From SHZL01 sp031362985 (GTDB taxonomy: Bacteria > Pseudomonadota > Gammaproteobacteria > Xanthomonadales > SZUA-36): a stretch of 64,000 bases of DNA. Where the stretch lies: assembly GCA_031362985.1 (NCBI GenBank), contig JANLTO010000030.1:1-64000 (forward strand), written 5' to 3'. A program made the translations under genes and the position numbers. The notes below the pieces were generated by a model, which saw only the letters and a program-made list of their open reading frames with translations, did no database searches and had not been told where the DNA came from. This document shows, piece after piece, positions 58,985-64,000 of this stretch (position 1 is the first letter of the stretch; each line of letters starts with the position of its first letter).

Positions 58985-60730
58985 GTGCAAGCAACAGAAC
59001 ACCAGGCCACAGATCCCCATGCAGCAACGCAGCAGGAGCCGGTACCAACGGCTACGGCGGCAGTATGTGAATTCCTGCTGGCCAGCAACCGCCTCAAGCA
59101 AGTGGATCTCAAGCGGGCCGAGACCTACCAGGAGCAAAATGGCGGCGACCTGGTCCTGTTGCTGGTTCGCCTCGGCTTGGTTTCCGAGAAGGACGTAGCG
59201 GAAGCAGAAGCTTCGTTGCTGAATTTACGCTTCATTCGCACCACGGACTTGCCCGATGAAGTGCCCGAGATGGCGGGGATTTCCATTCGCTACCTCAAGG
59301 AAAACCAGCTTCTCCCCGTCGCCGAAACAGACACCGACCTGACGGTTGTAATGGCGAATCCGCGTGATGAGTTTGCCGTCCAGTCGCTGGCCATGGCGAG
59401 CGGCAAAAACATTATCAGGCAGGTTGGAATTGCCTCGGAAATTGATAATGGCATCGAGAAATTGCTGGGTGGTGGCCGCAGCGCCATGGGACAGATCGTA
59501 GATCGCCTTGGCCCTGAAACTGAAGGTGAGCTGGAAGACGTCGAACATCTGCGGGACCTGGCCTCCGAAGCACCGGTGATTCGCCTGGTAAACCTGGTCA
59601 TGCAGCGCGCAGTGGAGGCACGGGCTTCGGATATTCATATTGAGCCCTTTGAAAACCGCTTGAAAGTGCGTTACCGGGTCGATGGCGTGCTGCAGGAAGT
59701 CGAAGCTCCACCAGCCAGTTCCACGGCCGCCGTCATCAGCCGCATCAAGATCATGGCAAAGCTCAACATTGCCGAGCGCCGCCTTCCGCAGGATGGTCGC
59801 ATCATGCACCGGGTGCAAGGCAAGGAACTGGATTTGCGTGTTTCAACGGTGCCTACGTCGCACGGCGAAAGCGTGGTGATGCGAATCCTGGACCGTGAAA
59901 ACATCGTGTTTGATTTCGAGGCATTGGGCCTGGATAAGCACATCGAGAGCAAGCTTACGCAGGTCCTGGAAATGCCGCATGGCATTATCCTGGTTACCGG
60001 CCCGACGGGATCCGGTAAGACCACGACGCTTTATACCGCTCTAAGCAAACTGAACACGCCCGAGCGAAAAATCATCACAGTGGAAGACCCCGTCGAATAT
60101 CAACTGGAAGGCATTAACCAGATACAGGCAAAAGCCTCCATCGGCCTGGACTTTTCCCATGCATTACGCGCTATCGTCCGCCAGGACCCTGATGTCATCA
60201 TGATCGGTGAAATGCGTGACCTGGAGACAGCCAAGATAGCTATCCAGTCAGCCCTGACCGGCCATCTTGTTCTGTCAACGATTCATACCAATGATGCAGC
60301 GGGCGGCGTGACCCGTATGCTGGACATGGGAGTTGAAGACTACCTGCTTACTTCAACAGTTAACGCGATCCTGGCACAACGCCTGGTTCGTACGCTCGAT
60401 CCAAATTACCGGGAGAGCTACGAGCTAATGCCCGAAGTGGCGAAAGAGATCGGTATGACGCGTTTGAAAGAGCAGGACCGCTATGTGGTCTACCGGCCAA
60501 CTCCCAGTGAAGAGAATCCTACCGGGTATCGCGGCCGGACCACCATCATGGAGTTGTTGCTTATGTCCGATCCGATCAGGCGGCTGATAATGAAGCATGC
60601 GACGGCCGGGGAGATCCAGGATCTTGCAGTGGCTGAGGGCATGCGCACCATGTACCAGGATGGGCTCAACAAGTGTCTGCAGGGAGTTACCACGCTGGAA
60701 GAAGTGTTGCGGGTCACTCAGGAAAACTGA
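58985..60730 (+). CDS. gspE: Type II secretion ATPase GspE
   Basis: A 581-residue hexameric ATPase that powers pseudopilus assembly at the inner membrane. It starts with GTG 58985. The N-terminal N1E domain (LLVRLGLVSEKDVAEAEASLLNL) is followed by the ATPase core: RASDIHIEPFENRLKVRYRVDG, Walker A GPTGSGKTTTLY, Asp box VEDPVEY, Walker B VRQDPDVIMIGEMRD and His box ALTGHLVLSTIHTNDA. The CxxC-CxxC zinc element normally between the His box and TGYRGR is missing: 442-520 has no cysteine. gspF overlaps by one base. Confidence 0.94.
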   Translation: MQATEHQATDPHAATQQEPVPTATAAVCEFLLASNRLKQVDLKRAETYQEQNGGDLVLLLVRLGLVSEKDVAEAEASLLNLRFIRTTDLPDEVPEMAGISIRYLKENQLLPVAETDTDLTVVMANPRDEFAVQSLAMASGKNIIRQVGIASEIDNGIEKLLGGGRSAMGQIVDRLGPETEGELEDVEHLRDLASEAPVIRLVNLVMQRAVEARASDIHIEPFENRLKVRYRVDGVLQEVEAPPASSTAAVISRIKIMAKLNIAERRLPQDGRIMHRVQGKELDLRVSTVPTSHGESVVMRILDRENIVFDFEALGLDKHIESKLTQVLEMPHGIILVTGPTGSGKTTTLYTALSKLNTPERKIITVEDPVEYQLEGINQIQAKASIGLDFSHALRAIVRQDPDVIMIGEMRDLETAKIAIQSALTGHLVLSTIHTNDAAGGVTRMLDMGVEDYLLTSTVNAILAQRLVRTLDPNYRESYELMPEVAKEIGMTRLKEQDRYVVYRPTPSEENPTGYRGRTTIMELLLMSDPIRRLIMKHATAGEIQDLAVAEGMRTMYQDGLNKCLQGVTTLEEVLRVTQEN

Positions 60731-61944
60731 TGCCAATGTTTGAATACAAAGCGGTGGCGCCAAGTGGTGAGACCGTTCGCGGCACCATGGAAGCAGCCAG
60801 CGTGGAACTCGTCGTGCTTAAGTTGCAAGAAGCGGGAAATATTCCATTACAGGCCAAAGAAGCCGGCGCTGGCGGGTTCAGCCTGGCGGCCCTGCGCATG
60901 GGACGCCGTGGAATGAGTACTCGCGAGGTTGGGCAGTTTACCCAGCAAATGGCCACGTTGCTGGGCGCGGGTCTCCCCCTTGATCGTTCGCTACAGGTCT
61001 TGATGGAACTGTCCGAGAATGACCGCGTGCGAAGCACGGTCAGCGACATCCGGGACCATGTCCGGGAAGGCGGCAGCCTGTCGGACGCTCTGGAAAAGCA
61101 ACACGGCGCTTTCAGTCGCCTGTTCGTGAGCATGGTTCGCGCCGGGGAAATTGGCGGGACCCTGGACGTAACGCTCAGCCGCCTGAGCGACTACATGGAG
61201 CGCTCGCGGGATTTGAAGGACAGTGTCGTTTCTGCGCTGATTTACCCGATCATCCTGGTAATTCTCGCGGCAGGCTCGTTGATTTTGTTGCTGGTGTACG
61301 TAATTCCCCAATTTACTCCCATATTCGAAGAGCTGGGTGGCGATTTGCCGCTAATCACCAAAATGGTGCTGGGCGTCGGTGAGGTCCTGCAGCACTTTTG
61401 GTGGGTGCTCATTCTGCTCGGCTTCTTCGCAGTTGCCCAGTTCCGCAGAATGATGGCTGTTGAAGAAAAGCGCTTTGCCTGGGATGGCCGTGTTCTTGCC
61501 TTCAAGTGGACGGGAGATCTTGTGGCAAAACTGGAAACAGCCCGGTTGACCCGAACGCTGGGAACCTTGCTGAGTAATGGCGTTCCACTATTGGCGGCAC
61601 TTTCAATCGCGCGCAATGTCATAAACAACACTGTGTTGCGCAAGGATGTTACCGATGCAGCGCGGGAAGTGAAGACCGGTGGCGGTCTCGCGCGAAATCT
61701 GGGCAAGGGAGGCAGGTTCCCGCGGTTTGCCCTGCAGATGATCAGCGTGGGCGAAGAGACCGGTCAGCTGGATGCGATGCTGATGAAAGTCTCGGACAGC
61801 TATGATGTTGAAGTTCGCAACACGATTGAAAGGCTCTTGGCCATCTTCACACCGGTGGTAACGCTTCTGCTGGCCGTGATGATTGGCACGATCGTAATGT
61901 CGGTGTTGCTGGCCATATTGGGCATCAATGACCTTGTGGGATGA
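60730..61944 (+). CDS. gspF: Type II secretion platform protein GspF
   Basis: A 404-residue inner-membrane platform. It begins MPMFEYKAVAPSGETVRGTMEA, as GspF proteins do, with the ATG sharing a base with the gspE stop. Two T2SSF helical repeats are visible, each with the GxxxxxxL-S-LE pattern: MATLLGAGLPLDRSLQVLMEL and LGTLLSNGVPLLAALSIA. Three transmembrane helices include YPIILVILAAGSLILLLVYVIP and the C-terminal FTPVVTLLLAVMIGTIVMSVLLAI. Confidence 0.95.
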   Translation: MPMFEYKAVAPSGETVRGTMEAASVELVVLKLQEAGNIPLQAKEAGAGGFSLAALRMGRRGMSTREVGQFTQQMATLLGAGLPLDRSLQVLMELSENDRVRSTVSDIRDHVREGGSLSDALEKQHGAFSRLFVSMVRAGEIGGTLDVTLSRLSDYMERSRDLKDSVVSALIYPIILVILAAGSLILLLVYVIPQFTPIFEELGGDLPLITKMVLGVGEVLQHFWWVLILLGFFAVAQFRRMMAVEEKRFAWDGRVLAFKWTGDLVAKLETARLTRTLGTLLSNGVPLLAALSIARNVINNTVLRKDVTDAAREVKTGGGLARNLGKGGRFPRFALQMISVGEETGQLDAMLMKVSDSYDVEVRNTIERLLAIFTPVVTLLLAVMIGTIVMSVLLAILGINDLVG

Positions 61945-62013
61945 ATGATTTCAATACCGGGCAGGCTTTCAGGGCCGCGCATGTATAAAGGCACCAAAAT
62001 GGAGTGTGGAAAA

Positions 62014-62472
62014 ATGGCGAAAAGAAATTTCCCGGGGATGCGAGCATTGATTGCAGGCCTTGGCCGGCCGGTCCCGGACCGGCATCGCGGTTTCACGCTG
62101 GTCGAATTATTGTTGGTGCTCGTCATACTTGCACTCATTGGTGGACTGGTTCTGCCAAGTATTATTGGCAAAGCCGAAGGAGCAAAAGCGAAGGCGGCAG
62201 CTTCCCAGGTGAGTCGCCTGGCGATGGCTGTTGAGAGCTATTACCTGGACACCGGCGCGACCCCGGAAAGCCTGCAGCAGTTGGTGGAAGACCCGGGTGC
62301 AGCGGGCTGGAACGGACCCTATGTGAAGGCTGCGAGTTTGAAGGATCCCTGGGGTCACGAGTATGAATACGTCTTCCCGGGCGAACACGGTGAATTCGAC
62401 ATAACGACCCTGGGTGCCGACGGCCAACCGGGCGGCGAAGGCAAGAACGCGGACATCAACAGCTGGGAGTAG
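62014..62472 (+). CDS. gspG: Major pseudopilin GspG
   Basis: A 152-residue pseudopilin. The prepilin site is RG|FTLVELLLVLVILALIGGLV with Glu at +5. The mature part has the GspG hallmark DTGATPESLQQLVEDPGAAGWNGPYVKAASLKDPWGHEYEYVFPGEHGEFDITTLGADGQPGGEG, including the calcium-loop aspartates. I choose ATG 62014 (GGAG 9 nt upstream, leader of 26 residues). In-frame ATGs at 61945, 61981 and 61999 would lengthen the leader. Confidence 0.93.
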   Translation: MAKRNFPGMRALIAGLGRPVPDRHRGFTLVELLLVLVILALIGGLVLPSIIGKAEGAKAKAAASQVSRLAMAVESYYLDTGATPESLQQLVEDPGAAGWNGPYVKAASLKDPWGHEYEYVFPGEHGEFDITTLGADGQPGGEGKNADINSWE

Positions 62473-62502
62473 TGCATCGCCTTCGCGCGTAGCACGCTTC
62501 AA

Positions 62503-62991
62503 GTGGTTCGGATCGTGACCCAAAAAACACCGGCGCGTGCCCTGGCACAGGTTTCCACAGGCTTCACGCTGGTCGAGTTACTGGTGGTGCTGGTTATTGC
62601 CGGGCTGGTCCTGGCACTGGTTGGAACTTCCATTTCCCGCAGCATCAGTGGCGCCGAAATGCGCACTGCAGCTGGGAAAATCGCATCGTCTCTGCGCTAT
62701 ACGCGCACCCGCGCCATTCTGGATAAACAAGAACAGGTTTTCCTGGTTGATGCCGAAAACCGGTCCTACCTCGCCCCGAAGCGTGAGGCGGTAGAACTGC
62801 CCGAGGGCATGGAAGTGTTACTTACCACAGCTCGCTCGGAGTTGACTGCCGAGTCAGTCGGTGGCATCCGTTTTTATCCGGACGGAGGATCCACCGGGGG
62901 ATCCATTGAGCTCGACGCAAATGGGCGTATTTATCGCATCAACGTTGCCTGGCTCACTGGCGAAGCTTCAGTGCAGCCTCCAGAGGATTAG
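62503..62991 (+). CDS. gspH: Minor pseudopilin GspH
   Basis: A 162-residue pseudopilin starting at GTG 62503 (or GTG 62515). The prepilin site is STG|FTLVELLVVLVIAGLVLALVG. It has the GspH features AAGKIASSLRYTRTRAILDKQEQVFLVDAENRSY and GGIRFYPDGGSTGGSIEL, similar to FimT. It lies 30 bp after gspG and 6 bp before gspI, in tip order H-I-J-K. Confidence 0.9.
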   Translation: MVRIVTQKTPARALAQVSTGFTLVELLVVLVIAGLVLALVGTSISRSISGAEMRTAAGKIASSLRYTRTRAILDKQEQVFLVDAENRSYLAPKREAVELPEGMEVLLTTARSELTAESVGGIRFYPDGGSTGGSIELDANGRIYRINVAWLTGEASVQPPED

Positions 62992-62997
62992 TGCATC

Positions 62998-63441
62998 GTG
63001 CGAGCTGCACAGCGACTGCCACGCCGTTCAACTTCATCGGGATTCACCCTGATCGAGGTATTGCTGGCGTTCGTGGTATTTGCCCTGAGTTTCTCGGTCG
63101 TACTGGAAATCATTTCCGGCTCAATGCGCAATACCGTACGTGCGCGCCAGTACACCGAGGTTGCCCTGATTACGCAATCCGTGATGGACCGGGTTGGCCT
63201 GGATATTCCTCTCGAGCAAAGCGTGCGGGCCAACGGAGAATCCGGAGTTTATCGCTGGGAGCTACAAATAAGTCCTTTTGCAGCTACTCCGGACACTACC
63301 CGCAGCGTGGATTTGGGAGAGCTTACCGGCATTGATCTGCTGGAGGTCGAATTCATCATCAGCTGGGGTGACATTGCGCGCGAACAGTCCATCCGCTTCA
63401 GTACAGTCAAAGCCGTACTGGCCGGTGAAGAAGGAGAGTGA
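62998..63441 (+). CDS. gspI: Minor pseudopilin GspI
   Basis: A 147-residue tip pseudopilin from GTG 62998. The prepilin site is SSG|FTLIEVLLAFVVFALSFSVVLE. VMDRVGLDIPLEQSVRANGESGVYRWELQISPF and LLEVEFIISWGD are consistent with GspI, which binds GspJ and GspK. A 2-bp gap leads to gspJ. Confidence 0.9.
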   Translation: MRAAQRLPRRSTSSGFTLIEVLLAFVVFALSFSVVLEIISGSMRNTVRARQYTEVALITQSVMDRVGLDIPLEQSVRANGESGVYRWELQISPFAATPDTTRSVDLGELTGIDLLEVEFIISWGDIAREQSIRFSTVKAVLAGEEGE

Positions 63442-63443
63442 AG

Positions 63444-64000
63444 GTGAGTCCATCAAGGGGATTTACACTTGTGGAGTTGTTGCTCGCCATAACCCTGCTG
63501 AGCATTCTGTTGGCGCTGGCCTATGGCGGCCTGCATGCCTCCACCCAGGCAACGAACCGTGGCCAGGCCATTCTTCAAGAGAGTGGCCGGCTGCGCATGG
63601 CGCATCAGTTTGTGCACAAGCAAATTAACCAGGCGATTCCATTGGCATTCAGCCAGCAGGAAGGACAAACGACAGAAGGAGACAAAGCGGAAATTTTTGT
63701 CGGCACCTCGAACTCCATTCGCTTCGTTGCACCCATGCCGGGCTATCTGGGGTTTGGCGGGCCGCAGGTACAGCAGCTGAGTATCGTTTCCGGAGAACAT
63801 GGCCTTGAACTGGTACTCGAACACGCTTTGGTGCAGGGCTTCGAAGAGTCCCGCTTGACTGAGCGGGCGCCCATCAGCCTGATCGAACATATCGCCAGTG
63901 CTGAATTCAGTTTTCTCGGGCGTGATACGGATGGGGAGTTATTGCCATGGTCCACGGTTTGGGAAGAAACCGACACACTTCCGCTGGCCATTTCGCTGGA
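63444..64000 (+). CDS. gspJ: Minor pseudopilin GspJ, partial (3' end outside window)
   Basis: 185 codons are visible from GTG 63444. The prepilin site is SRG|FTLVELLLAITLLSILLALAYGGL. It continues with RLRMAHQFVHKQINQAIPLAF and LEDSSL-like beta segments, and the frame remains open at the edge. GspJ forms the pseudopilus tip with I and K, and gspK would be expected next. gspC and gspD are not upstream of gspE here. Confidence 0.88.
   Translation, partial: MSPSRGFTLVELLLAITLLSILLALAYGGLHASTQATNRGQAILQESGRLRMAHQFVHKQINQAIPLAFSQQEGQTTEGDKAEIFVGTSNSIRFVAPMPGYLGFGGPQVQQLSIVSGEHGLELVLEHALVQGFEESRLTERAPISLIEHIASAEFSFLGRDTDGELLPWSTVWEETDTLPLAISL

Noticed and set aside
1..64000. CRISPR arrays, insertion sequences or prophage modules
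   Set aside because: I saw no regularly spaced repeats and no transposase or phage structural genes; xerD is the housekeeping recombinase.

Overview
The window reads as chromosome of a Gram-negative, ubiquinone-using gammaproteobacterium. The evidence is gene order typical of that class: pepA-holC-valS, lptF-lptG, zapA-6S RNA-ygfA, a UPF0149 gene followed by pepP-ubiH-ubiI, trpG/D/C near coq7, rplM-rpsI, and a type II secretion operon. Gene content suggests an aerobic marine-type lineage (for example Cellvibrionales/Halieaceae-like) with some nitrite respiration; the lineage is inference, not something the sequence proves.

Layout. 1-750: a visibly AT-richer stretch with a truncated DEDDh exonuclease gene. 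751-4567: trpG, a FAH-family hydrolase and a zeta-class GST isomerase, then trpD and trpC; trpE is not next to trpG. 4599-8297: an exported protein of unknown role, coq7, a DUF481 barrel, a 2Fe-2S ferredoxin, rplM-rpsI, tRNA-Gln and a terminator. 8298-11868: a gene-free stretch, then an acyltransferase, a Cys-rich-repeat protein, an esterase and a SirB2 protein. 11931-21905: the most distinctive part. A Fur box precedes a cupredoxin gene and an FTR1 permease that carries a C-terminal beta-barrel-like domain. An nsrR-type regulator, a TonB-dependent receptor whose signal peptide is split by a T8 tract, a cd1 nitrite reductase fused to an extra cytochrome c, a porin and a TlpA-type lipoprotein follow. 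No heme d1 biosynthesis genes are present here.

21902-29105: rpiA, EVE protein, ygfA, 6S RNA, zapA, a small coiled-coil gene, UPF0149, pepP, ubiH and ubiI. 29123-38222: assimilatory sulfate reduction (cysJ, cysI, cysH, cysB, cysG, cysK) with a shared palindromic motif at two promoters, then oxyR. 38296-51546: a START-like protein, trpS, proS, a DUF4124 protein, pssA, a probable holD, rimI, valS, holC, pepA, lptF and lptG. 51642-58922: an RDD protein, xerD, dsbC, purL and a membrane protein resembling exosortase-H partners. 58985-64000: gspE-F-G-H-I and the start of gspJ, running off the window.

How they work together: cysJIH, cysG (siroheme for CysI) and cysK take PAPS to cysteine. Siroheme is also the precursor of heme d1 for NirS. 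NsrR, the Fur box and an NnrR/Dnr-like site suggest that the 11.9-21.9 kb block responds to iron and nitric oxide.
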